DNA of 64,000 nucleotides from Microbispora hainanensis (GTDB lineage Bacteria > Actinomycetota > Actinomycetes > Streptosporangiales > Streptosporangiaceae), in contig NZ_CP108086.1 in assembly GCF_036186745.1 (NCBI RefSeq), forward strand, positions 372,001-436,000, read 5' to 3'. Below the pieces are notes generated by a model. That model worked only from the letters and a program-made list of their open reading frames with translations. It was not told where the DNA came from and did not search any database. Every line of letters begins with the position of its first letter. Positions within the stretch are counted from its first letter, which is position 1. Of this stretch, positions 32,401 to 39,886 are shown piece after piece. Both the position numbers and the translations under genes were made by a program.

Positions 32401-34929
32401 CCGGTGGTCCGGGTGGGCGACGACCTGGCCGAGCCGACGACCGAGACCGAGATCGTGGTGGCCGGGGTCTGGCGGGAGGTCCTCGGCATCGACGCCGTCT
32501 CGATCGACGCCGACTTCAACGCGCTCGGCGGCCACTCGCTGCTGCTCATCCGCATGGTCGCCAAGCTGCGCCAGGCGCTGCCCTCCGGCGGCTACCAGGT
32601 GACCGTGCTCGACGCGATCGCCAACCGCACCGTGCGCGAGCTGGCCGCGGTGATCGACGCCGCCAACGGCACCCCGGAGAGCACCGCCGAGGAGGGCCCG
32701 CGCGGCCTGCTGGTCGAGCTCACCCGGCCCATCAAGACGTCGGCGCTGTCGCTCGTCTGCATCCCGTACGGCGGGGCCAGCGCGATGGTCTACCAGCCGC
32801 TGGCCGACGCGCTGCCGGACGGCCACTCGCTGTTCGCGGTCGCCCTGCCCGGCCACGAGCTGGGCGTCGAGGAGAGCACGATTCCGTTCCACGAGGCCGC
32901 CCAGCGGGTCTGCGACGAGGTGGTCGAGCGCGTGCGCGGCCCGGTCGCGTTGTACGGCCACTGCGTCGGCAGCGCGCTGACCGCCGAGATCGCGCGGCGT
33001 CTTGAGGCCGCCGGGCGGCGCGTGGAGGCCGTCTACATGGGCGGCAGCTTCCCGTTCGCCACCCCCACCAAGGGCCTGAACGGCCTGCTCGGGCGCATCT
33101 TCCGCAGCAAGGCGCTGGACAACGCCAACGCGCACGCCAACTGGCTGCGCGCGATGGGCGCCGATCTCCAGGACCTCGAACCCGAGCAGGTCGACCACAT
33201 CATCCGCACCATGCGCGTGGACGCGCGGGCCGGTGAGGACTACTTCAGCGAGCTCGTGGAGCGGCAGAGCCCGCAGCTGCGCGCCCCGGTGATCTCGATC
33301 GTCGGCGACCGCGACGCGCTGACCGACTTCTACCAGGAGCGCTACCGCGACTGGCACTGCGTCTCCGAGACCACGGCACTGGTCGTGATGGCCGAGGCAG
33401 GCCACTACTTCCTCCGCTATCGCACCGAGGAACTGGCCGCGATCGTCACGACCACCCACGCCGCCGTCGAACGCCCCGGAGAGTGGCGGCCACGCCCACC
33501 CGAGGACCCGGCGACGTGGTGGCGGCAGGCGCTGTCCACCGACCGGAAGGCCGACGTCGCCGGGCCGCAACCCAGCCTGGGCCGGTTCTTCACGGTGGCG
33601 ACCGGTCAGATCGTCTCCATGATCGGCGCCGTGATGACCGAGTTCGCCGTGCCGATCTGGGCGTACCTGAAGAGCGGCTCGCTGGTGCAGTTCGGCCTGT
33701 TCGCCATCATCGGGCTGGTGCCGGGGCTCGTCCTCGCGCCGCTGATCGGCGCGCTCGTCGACCGCTACGACCGCAAGCGGGCGATGCTGGCCGCCGACGG
33801 CCTGTCGCTGGCCGTGCAGGCCGCGCTGCTCGCCCTGATGGCCGGCGACGTGCTGAGCATGCCCCTGCTGTACGGCCTGCTGGTCGTGCTGTCGATATCG
33901 GTGACCCTGCAACGGGTGGCCTGGCAGTCGGCCGGTCCGCAGCTCGCGCCCAAGCACTATCTGCATCACGTCGGCGGCGTCGTCCAGCTCGGCAACGCCG
34001 TGGCCCAGCTCATGGTGCCGCTGTTCTCGGTCGCCGTGCTGGCGCTGATCGGCATCGAGGGCATCCTGACCGCCAACGTGGTCTGTTACGCGATCGCGTT
34101 CACCGTGACCCTGCTCGTGCGCTTCCCGGCCACGATGGCCTGGCGGCGCCGTGAGACGGTCTCCGCCGAGATCCGCAACGGCTTCCGCTATCTGCTGCGA
34201 CGGCGGGGCCTGCGGGCCATGGCCTTCACGATGTTCATCGTGAACTTCTTCCTGTTCACCGGGTTCATCATGATCTCGCCGCTGGTGCTGTCGGTCGGCG
34301 AGCTGGCCGACACCGGGCGGGTGGCGCTGCTCGCCGGGATCGGGGCGGTCTGCGGCGGCCTGATCATCACGCTGTGGGGCGGCCCGCGCGACCGCCGGAT
34401 GTTCGGCATGCTGGCGGCCGCCGGCGTGCTGGGGATCTTCTGCGCGATCGCCGGCCTGCGCCCGTCGCTCGTCCTCATCACGATCGGCGCCTTCGGGATG
34501 TCGCTGATGATGACGATCAGCGACGGCATCTGGCTGACGATCATCCACTCGAAGGTGCCCCAGCGCTACCACGCCCGGGTCATCGCGATCAACCGGATGC
34601 TCGCGCTGTCGACCCAGCCGGTCGGCCTCGCCGTACAGGCCTGGCTGGTGGGGCTGCTCTTCGAGCCGCTGATGCGGCCGGACGGCCCGCTGGCCGGCAC
34701 GGTCGGCAAGGTGATCGGCGTCGGCGAGGGCCGCGGCATCGGCCTGCTGTACGTCGTGTGCGGCCTGGCCATCGCACTCACGATCACGCTGGCCCTGCGG
34801 CACCCGGCCCTGGCGAGGTTCGACCAGGAGACCCCGGACGCCGAGCCGGACGACCTGGTCGGCCTGGAGGCGCTGCGCAGCCGCCAGGAGGCGAGCGTCC
34901 CGCCGCCACGGGTCCCGGCCGAGCTGTGA
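29431..34929 (+). CDS. Single-module NRPS (C-A-PCP-TE) fused to an MFS exporter
   Basis: 1832 aa; GTG 29431 is chosen for AGAGGAGA just upstream. Condensation domain about 40-470 with intact HHIACDG near 181. Adenylation domain about 490-990 (FTSGSTGKPKG near 647, YGPTE near 788, KIRGYRIE near 900, NGKVDRK near 978). My reading of its ten-residue code is DLPKVAEVGK, closest to the Asn code DLTKLGEVGK. Carrier domain near 1035 (LGGHSLL). Thioesterase about 1100-1340 with YGHCVGS near 1176, so Cys replaces the nucleophilic Ser; Asp (GDRDALTD) and His (EAGHYF) are present. Residues about 1383-1810 are a 12-helix MFS transporter (EntS-like type). It thus makes, releases and perhaps exports a product from one polypeptide. 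Confidence 0.93.
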   Translation: MTITPTTDNEHLIASLSPRRQEALRRLLAARAAKAAAANAITPRGEGPAPCSYEQTQMWLGARFAEGAPAPNATIGLRLTGPLDLRALTIALDSLVERHEILRTVYEGDGHEPRQVILDPGPAPLDVVDLRELPEAEREARAREITCRAAVERFDLEAGPVHRTTLVRLADEDHVLMFVCHHIACDGWSVGIIVDELTSVYASAHEGRPAEVTAPPLQYADYAAWSRRELTGEQRERRLAHWRDRLDGASAVELPIARDGQAVTEGNRSDCHLFTLPEEVLRALREAGGPGTTPFVALLTVFSMLLARYTGQGDLTIATVDGGRRRVELEPVLGCFVNALPLRADLSGDPSFREAAAGIRRRLGEALANHLPFSELAGALSDRDARNFSLSTVGFSLRVFRDQRGRWPGLEASVWEHEVDDFTYDLALLVHLNGAGDPELYLTYQKDRFDADAVARMAGHYRALAERIAAAPDTPLAGLELLTDAEREVVLDDWNDSARPYPDVALPELLERHADSDAVAVAFEGRTTTYAELHARANQVAHLLRERGIGPEDTVGVLLDRSPDLIACLLGVWKAGAAYLPMDPKFPAQRVHDMLSIAATPLVLTSAGYAHLFEGVEVVDVGGGLLDGQPRDPVGVPYDIDRLAYVIFTSGSTGKPKGVQVTHRGLVNHVWWAVEDLASQGDGGAPLFGSVAFDLVVPNLWAPLVTGHRVTVLPQDFDMGELGSLLVAGGPYAFIKCTPGHLEVLGHQIDARQAAALAGKIVVAGEALPGSMANRWLEMLGPGRLINEYGPTEASVGTCIYPVRDAQLVEVVPIGRPLPNMRMYVLDANRRLQPVGVPGELYVGGVGVTRGYMNRPDLTEERFLPDPFNPGGRMYRTGDRVAWTRDGNVAFLGRFDDQVKIRGYRIELDEVRAAVLDHPGVRDAVVTVHAFTSEDKRLVAYYVPTGPELSDLADHCAERLPDYMVPSVFVPLATIPLNANGKVDRKALPDPVVRVGDDLAEPTTETEIVVAGVWREVLGIDAVSIDADFNALGGHSLLLIRMVAKLRQALPSGGYQVTVLDAIANRTVRELAAVIDAANGTPESTAEEGPRGLLVELTRPIKTSALSLVCIPYGGASAMVYQPLADALPDGHSLFAVALPGHELGVEESTIPFHEAAQRVCDEVVERVRGPVALYGHCVGSALTAEIARRLEAAGRRVEAVYMGGSFPFATPTKGLNGLLGRIFRSKALDNANAHANWLRAMGADLQDLEPEQVDHIIRTMRVDARAGEDYFSELVERQSPQLRAPVISIVGDRDALTDFYQERYRDWHCVSETTALVVMAEAGHYFLRYRTEELAAIVTTTHAAVERPGEWRPRPPEDPATWWRQALSTDRKADVAGPQPSLGRFFTVATGQIVSMIGAVMTEFAVPIWAYLKSGSLVQFGLFAIIGLVPGLVLAPLIGALVDRYDRKRAMLAADGLSLAVQAALLALMAGDVLSMPLLYGLLVVLSISVTLQRVAWQSAGPQLAPKHYLHHVGGVVQLGNAVAQLMVPLFSVAVLALIGIEGILTANVVCYAIAFTVTLLVRFPATMAWRRRETVSAEIRNGFRYLLRRRGLRAMAFTMFIVNFFLFTGFIMISPLVLSVGELADTGRVALLAGIGAVCGGLIITLWGGPRDRRMFGMLAAAGVLGIFCAIAGLRPSLVLITIGAFGMSLMMTISDGIWLTIIHSKVPQRYHARVIAINRMLALSTQPVGLAVQAWLVGLLFEPLMRPDGPLAGTVGKVIGVGEGRGIGLLYVVCGLAIALTITLALRHPALARFDQETPDAEPDDLVGLEALRSRQEASVPPPRVPAEL

Positions 34930-34946
34930 GTACGGGCGACAGGTGA

Positions 34947-35222
34947 TCAGGTGAAGCGGAAGGTGGGCCGGCCGCCGGGACCGGTCTCGGCGTCCAGCGT
35001 CTTGCCGCCGACGGCCTCGGCGACCTCCGGTTCGACGAAGACGCGCACGTCCGCCTTCTCGATCACCTCGTCGCCCGCGAACGGCGCGCTCGCCAGCGAC
35101 AACTCCAGCGAGGCGGGCTCGCCCGGCTTGGCCGCGATGCGCAGGCCCGCCTCCTCGGGGAGATACTCCCCCACCATCAGATCGCGGATCGCCCGAACGG
35201 CATGGTCGGTCACTGTCAGCAC
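34947..35222 (-). CDS. HesB/IscA-fold protein lacking Fe-S cysteines
   Basis: 91 aa. It follows the HesB/IscA layout (LTVTDHAVRAIRDLM, GLRIAAKPGEPASLELSLA, VFVEPEVAEAVGGKTLD) but has no cysteine at all, so it cannot carry the usual cluster. Small proteins of this kind are common in actinomycetes and have no defined function. It converges on the NRPS gene with a 17-bp gap and ends 18 bp before the next minus-strand gene. Confidence 0.8.
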   Translation of the reverse strand: MLTVTDHAVRAIRDLMVGEYLPEEAGLRIAAKPGEPASLELSLASAPFAGDEVIEKADVRVFVEPEVAEAVGGKTLDAETGPGGRPTFRFT

Positions 35223-35240
35223 GACGCGCCTCCTGTGTGC

Positions 35241-35825
35241 TTACGCGTCCTTGGGCTTGCGCCGCCGGTTCATCGCGAGCCATCCGGCGTCCCAGGCGGC
35301 GTACCTGTGGTGATCGAGACGGCGGCGCACAAGGGCGAGGCAGGCGAGCAGCATCGTCAGCGACAGCGCCGCCGTGGCCGTTCCGGACGCGACGGCGTCC
35401 GCGACCGTGTCGATCCGGCTGCGCGGGCCGTCGCCGGGCCTGCCCTCGTGGTCGAGCCAGATCCGCACGGGCGTGCCTGCCTTGGCCGCCGAGGGCACCG
35501 GCGCCTGCCCGGTCACCGTACGGCCGTCGGCGGTCGTCCAGGCGACGCCCGTGCGCAGCCGCGCGGCGGTGCCCTCCACGGCGACCCAGGTGGCCGCCGG
35601 CGCGTCACGCGTGACGGTCGCCGTCACCCACCGCCCGGAATGCTCCTCGGCCACGCCGCCGCGATAGACGGCGGCGCCCACGGCGTACGCCGCGCCCAGG
35701 CTCAGCACGGACAGGATCAGGAAGGCCAGGACGGCCAGGGACTCGACGCGGTCGGTGCCGCGCCGTAACGGATTGCCGTCGGGCAGGTAGCGTCGCACCC
35801 GCATCGTCACCGGGCCGGATCGCAT
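35241..35825 (-). CDS. Rv1733c family membrane protein
   Basis: 194 aa from ATG 35825 behind GAGGAGGGG. It has the family N-terminus (MRVRRYLPDGNPLRRGTDRVE), one transmembrane helix about 35-60, an extracytoplasmic domain with VRIWLDHEGRPGDGP, a second helix about 150-175 and a basic tail. Mycobacterial Rv1733c is a dormancy-associated membrane antigen of unknown function; the same topology is seen here. A degenerate repeat array lies upstream. Confidence 0.8.
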   Translation of the reverse strand: MRSGPVTMRVRRYLPDGNPLRRGTDRVESLAVLAFLILSVLSLGAAYAVGAAVYRGGVAEEHSGRWVTATVTRDAPAATWVAVEGTAARLRTGVAWTTADGRTVTGQAPVPSAAKAGTPVRIWLDHEGRPGDGPRSRIDTVADAVASGTATAALSLTMLLACLALVRRRLDHHRYAAWDAGWLAMNRRRKPKDA

Positions 35826-35859
35826 CGCGTCACCCCTCCTCCTCGTGCGCCTTCTCGTG

Positions 35860-36000
35860 TGCCTTCTGGCGGCCTCACGCGCCTTCTGGCGGCATATGTC
35901 TGTGGGCGGCCTATGTCTTTTGGGCGGCGCAGTCTTCTGGCAGCACCCGCTCTTGGCGGCACAGTCTCTTGGTGGCACAGTCCTTGGGCGGCACAGTGCG
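35860..36000. repeat. Degenerate tandem repeat array between genes
   Basis: About eight imperfect copies of a roughly 16-bp unit related to CTTGGGCGGCACAGT occupy almost the whole gap between the Rv1733c-like gene and the next minus-strand gene. No gene is apparent in it. Confidence 0.6.
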
Positions 36001-36002
36001 TA

Positions 36003-36380
36003 TCACTCGCCCGGCTCCCGGAACGGCGGCGCGTCCGGCGGAGGGCCGGAGGGCCCCTGGATCAGCGCGTTCAACGTGGTGTCGCCGATGATGGCGCGCT
36101 CGGCCTCGGCGGTGTCCTCCAGCGCGACGATCCGCTCGGGTCGCCGCGCCTCCCGCTCCGCCTCGTCCCGGTCCCGTACGGCCCCCTCGATGGCCTCCAG
36201 CATCTCCCCCCGGCTGTAGGAGCCCTCGGGGATCTCGTTCAGGAGGGCGAGGGTCTCGGCCGGCACGTGGATGTCCGCGGCGGCGGCGGAGTAGAGGTCG
36301 CGGCGCGTCACGCGGAGACGGTCGTGGAAGAGCTCGTCCACGACCTGGCGCAGCCGCTCCGTCACCGCAGGGTCAGGCAT
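36003..36380 (-). CDS. Conserved hypothetical protein
   Basis: 125 aa from ATG 36380 behind GGAAGGAGAAGG. It is acidic and mostly helical (VTERLRQVVDELFHDRLRVT, LALLNEIPEGSYSRGEMLEA) with a disordered Pro-rich tail. I do not recognise the family with confidence; the central segment vaguely recalls DUF2795-type small proteins. Coding use resembles its neighbours. Confidence 0.6.
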   Translation of the reverse strand: MPDPAVTERLRQVVDELFHDRLRVTRRDLYSAAAADIHVPAETLALLNEIPEGSYSRGEMLEAIEGAVRDRDEAEREARRPERIVALEDTAEAERAIIGDTTLNALIQGPSGPPPDAPPFREPGE

Positions 36381-36475
36381 GCCTTCTCCTTCCGGTCTGT
36401 CCTTACCCCCCGCGGTGCGGATCCCACGCCCCGGCTTAAAGATCGGCCCGAAGATCGCCCCGAAGATCGGCCCGG

Positions 36476-37447
36476 TCAGGCGAGCCAGTCGAGCCACTCG
36501 CCGTGCGGCCCGGCCATCGCGAGCGGTTCGCCGTCGAGCGCGGGCAGGAACGCCAGCCGCCGCTCCGGCAGCCCGGCCGTCAGCTTCGGAAGAAGGGAGG
36601 GCAGCCGGGGCGAGCCCTCGTTGGAGATCCACCGCACCGGCAGACCGTGCACCCGAAGATCGCGTACGAGCGCCACGAAGCGGTCCCGCGCCTCGGCGTC
36701 CAGGTAGGGCATGAGCGCGCTGTGGAAGACGACGACCGTCGCCCCGGCGGGCGCGGCGGCGACGAGATCGGGCAGGGCCGCCGCGGCGTCCCCCCGCACC
36801 AGGCGGGGCGGGTCCTGCCGCGCCATCCGCACCGCCCCGCGCAGCCGGGCGAGCCGGTCCTGCTGCTCCGGCCACACCAGGCACTCCAGCCAGCGCACCG
36901 CCTCGTCGTCGCGTACGTCGACGGGGTCGAGGTCCAGCCCGGCCCGCCACACGACCTCGGGGAGACGCTCCGGCACCGGCACCTTCCCGTTCGTCCGGCA
37001 GGTGAGCAGCACCGGGCTTTCGGCCGGCCCGATCTCCGGCCCGTCGTCATAGCGGTAGCGGTAGCGGTCGGGGTAGAGGCACAGCCCCGCCGAGGCGCCC
37101 ACCTCCACCAGGGCCAGCGGCTGCGGCAGCGCCGCCAGCACCGGCAGCAGGCTCGCGCACCGGCCCGTCTCGTTGGTCTGCGTCCGCCGGGCGAGCATCG
37201 TCTCCCGCACCTCGGGCCAGTGGCGCACGAGCCACTCCCGGAAGCGGCCGAACTCGTCGTACGGCCCGCCGAGGAAGCGGACTGCGGCCAGCAGCAGGTT
37301 CGGCTGCCGTTTCGGCTCCGGCAGGCCGTCGATCAGTTCGAGCAGCCCGGGGTCGGCCGCGATCCCGAGAGCGAGCGCCTCGTAGGCCGGGCTGCGCTCC
37401 CTGACCTCCTGCTCCGCGAAGTACCGATACCTCTGCGCCGTCTCCAT
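36476..37447 (-). CDS. DUF2332 domain-containing protein
   Basis: 323 aa from ATG 37447. Signatures: ALGIAADPGLLELIDGLPEP and KRQPNLLLAAVRFLGG, LALVEVGASAGLCLYPDRYR resembling a SAM-binding glycine loop, and VVVFHSALMPYLDAEARDRF. The family resembles methyltransferases but is uncharacterised. The chosen ATG fits the family N-terminus; longer upstream readings lack coding character. Confidence 0.87.
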   Translation of the reverse strand: METAQRYRYFAEQEVRERSPAYEALALGIAADPGLLELIDGLPEPKRQPNLLLAAVRFLGGPYDEFGRFREWLVRHWPEVRETMLARRTQTNETGRCASLLPVLAALPQPLALVEVGASAGLCLYPDRYRYRYDDGPEIGPAESPVLLTCRTNGKVPVPERLPEVVWRAGLDLDPVDVRDDEAVRWLECLVWPEQQDRLARLRGAVRMARQDPPRLVRGDAAAALPDLVAAAPAGATVVVFHSALMPYLDAEARDRFVALVRDLRVHGLPVRWISNEGSPRLPSLLPKLTAGLPERRLAFLPALDGEPLAMAGPHGEWLDWLA

Positions 37448-37564
37448 GCCTGTCTCCCTATATCGACCTCGACATCCCATCAAACCAGGAGGAAAGAGCG
37501 CACGATAAGAGGGGCTCGGCAACCGACACCACATGCGCGCCCAAGGCAGTCGAAAGAAAAGGCG

Positions 37565-37633
37565 ATGGCCGTTTACACGGTGAACGGAAAGGAAAGCCAA
37601 GGCGGCAGGGAACCATTCACGGCGGGTCACTAA
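37565..37633 (+). CDS. Possible 22-codon small ORF
   Basis: ATG 37565 preceded by AAAAGGCG encodes MAVYTVNGKESQGGREPFTA plus GH and a TAA. It lies in a comparatively AT-rich 244-bp gap before the secreted nuclease-fold gene. A hairpin with 7-bp arms (37636-37666) follows. It could be a leader peptide, but evidence is weak. Confidence 0.2.
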   Translation: MAVYTVNGKESQGGREPFTAGH

Positions 37634-37691
37634 TACCGACATTCGCGATGAACGAGGCGATGTCGGGGAACCCGCGCATAGGAGAGCTCAA

Positions 37692-39155
37692 TTGCCCAGA
37701 AGAATGAGCCTTGTCGCGCTTCTCACGGTCGGCGCACTGCTGACCGGCGGCACCGTCGCCCACGCCGCCGCGGACGGCACGGCCGCTCCCATACCGGCGC
37801 GCGGCCTGGCCGGTCGCGCCGCCGCCGACCCCTTCTCCCCGCACCCCGGCGCGAACAAGAACAAGAGCAAGAACAAGAACGATCAGCGGCAGCGGGGCGA
37901 CCAGGGCCAGGGCCAGAACCAGAAGCTGCTCCGTGATTTCACCCAGGTCCTGTCGCCGGTTCAGCAGTCCACGACGCAATCGAGGGCACTGCCGGACAAC
38001 CGGCAACTCGCCCATTCGCGCACGATCACCTCGAACACCCAAAAGACCGATTCGCACGTACGGAATTCATCGGCACAGAAGACCAGGCAGAGCGCCAACG
38101 GCCGGCAGAACGCCGGCGACCAGCAGAACGCGGCGCAGTCCCGGAAAAACCCCAGGAACGAGCCGGCGCCGAAACCCTGCGATCCCAACATTCGCGTCAT
38201 GACGCAGAACATGTACCTGGGCAGCAACTTCGCGCCGCTGATCGCCGCGCAGACGCTCCCGCAGTTCCTCGCGGGGGTCACGACCGTCTACCAGAACATC
38301 ATCGCGAGCGCGCCCGCCGAACGCGCGGCCGCGGTCGCCCGCGAGATCGCCCGCAACGAGCCCGACCTGGTGGGCCTCCAGGAGGTCGACATCGTGCGCA
38401 CCGGTTCGCGGCCGGCGGAGAACGTGCAGTCGGACCAGTTGAACGCCCTTCTGGCCGAGCTCGACCGGCTGGGGCACCACTACGAGACGGTCGGCATCAT
38501 GCCCGGCACGGACATCGAGGTGCCCAGCACGCTCGGGATCGACGTGCGCCTCACCTATCGTGACGTGGTCATCGTCAGGGCGGACGCGGCCAGGAAGATC
38601 ACGCTGTCCAACCGGCAGGTGCAGACCTACGTGATCAACTCGACGCAGCGCTCACCGGCGGGCACCATCACCGACATCCGCGGCTGGATCTCCGTGGACG
38701 CCACCGTCTGCGGGCGGACGTTCCGCTTCGTCAACACCCATCTGGACTCGACACCACCGTTGACCGTTCAGCGGGCGCAGGCGCAGGAGCTCGTGGCGAG
38801 TGCGGCGAACACGCGCCTGCCCGTCGTGTTCGTCGGCGACTTCAACGCCAACGCCAGTGACCCGGACGATCCGACGTTCGCCACCTACCGGTTCCTTCTC
38901 GACCAGGGCTTCTCCGACGCGTGGAGGTTCAGGCACTCCGGAGACCCCGGATTCACCTGCTGCCAGGCGCCCGACCTGCGCAATTCCGTCTCCTCGCTGT
39001 CGCGCCGCATCGACCTCGTCCTGTTCCGCGGGGCGTTCGGGGTCAAGAACATCAACGTGATCGGGAACAGGCAGACCGACCGTACGCCGCTGGGCCTGTG
39101 GCCGTCCGACCATGCGGGAGTCGTGGCGACGCTGCGGCTGCCCGGCCGCACGTAG
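37692..39155 (+). CDS. Secreted endonuclease/exonuclease/phosphatase-fold protein
   Basis: 487 aa from TTG 37692 after GGAGAG (ATG 37704 is an alternative). A signal peptide (about 1-26, SLVALLTVGALLTGGTVAHA) is followed by a striking Asn/Gln/Lys/Ser-rich low-complexity region, about 50-160. The EEP domain runs 165-485: RVMTQNMYLGSNF, DLVGLQEVDIV, FVNTHLDSTPP, VFVGDFNANASDPDD and LWPSDHAGVVATL, so the metal-binding and catalytic residues are intact. It could be a DNase, phosphodiesterase or sphingomyelinase-like enzyme. Its substrate is not determined. Confidence 0.87.
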   Translation: MPRRMSLVALLTVGALLTGGTVAHAAADGTAAPIPARGLAGRAAADPFSPHPGANKNKSKNKNDQRQRGDQGQGQNQKLLRDFTQVLSPVQQSTTQSRALPDNRQLAHSRTITSNTQKTDSHVRNSSAQKTRQSANGRQNAGDQQNAAQSRKNPRNEPAPKPCDPNIRVMTQNMYLGSNFAPLIAAQTLPQFLAGVTTVYQNIIASAPAERAAAVAREIARNEPDLVGLQEVDIVRTGSRPAENVQSDQLNALLAELDRLGHHYETVGIMPGTDIEVPSTLGIDVRLTYRDVVIVRADAARKITLSNRQVQTYVINSTQRSPAGTITDIRGWISVDATVCGRTFRFVNTHLDSTPPLTVQRAQAQELVASAANTRLPVVFVGDFNANASDPDDPTFATYRFLLDQGFSDAWRFRHSGDPGFTCCQAPDLRNSVSSLSRRIDLVLFRGAFGVKNINVIGNRQTDRTPLGLWPSDHAGVVATLRLPGRT

Positions 39156-39164
39156 GCCGCTCGT

Positions 39165-39304
39165 CCGCCCACAGACCGGCCCGTTCACGCGCGGACCGGC
39201 GGGAGGCCGGGCAGACCGACGCGAACCGGCGCAGACCGGGTAGACCGGCGCGGACCGGCAGGAGGACATGCAGACTGGCGCAGACCGGCGGGAGGCCGGG
39301 GCGT
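39165..39304. repeat. Dispersed/tandem GCAGACCGGCG-type repeats
   Basis: The gap between the secreted nuclease-fold gene and the GNAT gene consists of imperfect copies of GCAGACCGGCGGGAGGCCGG-like units. They can fold into several GC-rich hairpins and may act as a terminator for both convergent genes. Confidence 0.6.
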
Positions 39305-39305
39305 T

Positions 39306-39806
39306 TCAGGCCCCGGCCTCCCAGGCCCACAGGCGCTCGCCGTCCTCGACGTGATCGGTGGGCGCCAGGCCGACCCGGCCGGCCACCGCCATGGACGCGT
39401 GGTGATCGGGATGGATGTGGGCCTCGATGCGGGCGACGCCGCGCGCCCGCAGCCACCCGGCCAGGGCAGCCGCCGCCTCCGAGGCGTAGCCCTGGCCCTG
39501 CCACGTGGTTCCCACGACCCACGCGACCTCGGCCCGCCGCCCCTCGTCCGCCACGGTCGCCTGGACGTAGCCGACCGCCCGCCGGTCGGTGTCGCGGCGG
39601 ATGATCCAGTTGAGCCACTCCTGCCGCCCGTCCGGTGAGCGGCGGGCTTCGAGCCTGGCGTACCTGGCGCGGAGCTCCTGCGGGGTGGGCGGGGCTCCGC
39701 CGATGAAGGCGTACAGCTCCTCTCCCGACAGCACCTCCGCCATCTCGTCCGCGTCCTGCACGGTCAGCGGCCACAACGTGAGCCGCTCCGCCGCGATGAT
39801 CCCCAT
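39306..39806 (-). CDS. GNAT family N-acetyltransferase
   Basis: 166 aa from ATG 39806. It has the RimJ/RimL-type layout (RLTLWPLTVQDADEMAEVLS, VAWVVGTTWQGQGYASEAAA as the acetyl-CoA loop, IHPDHHASMAVAGRVGL). The acceptor substrate is unknown. Confidence 0.85.
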   Translation of the reverse strand: MGIIAAERLTLWPLTVQDADEMAEVLSGEELYAFIGGAPPTPQELRARYARLEARRSPDGRQEWLNWIIRRDTDRRAVGYVQATVADEGRRAEVAWVVGTTWQGQGYASEAAAALAGWLRARGVARIEAHIHPDHHASMAVAGRVGLAPTDHVEDGERLWAWEAGA

Positions 39807-39886
39807 GTGCCGAGTCTCCTCCGCCCCGGCCCGGTACGCCCAGTGGTTTTCCCGCACCCCCGGAAAAGAAGATCAGCGTACGAGGC

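Noticed and set aside
31246..35283. A 1345-codon open frame on the minus strand opposite the NRPS gene
   Set aside because: It mirrors the NRPS gene codon for codon and has the His/Arg/Val-rich, motif-free composition of antisense frames in GC-rich DNA. The plus-strand protein has every expected NRPS and MFS motif.
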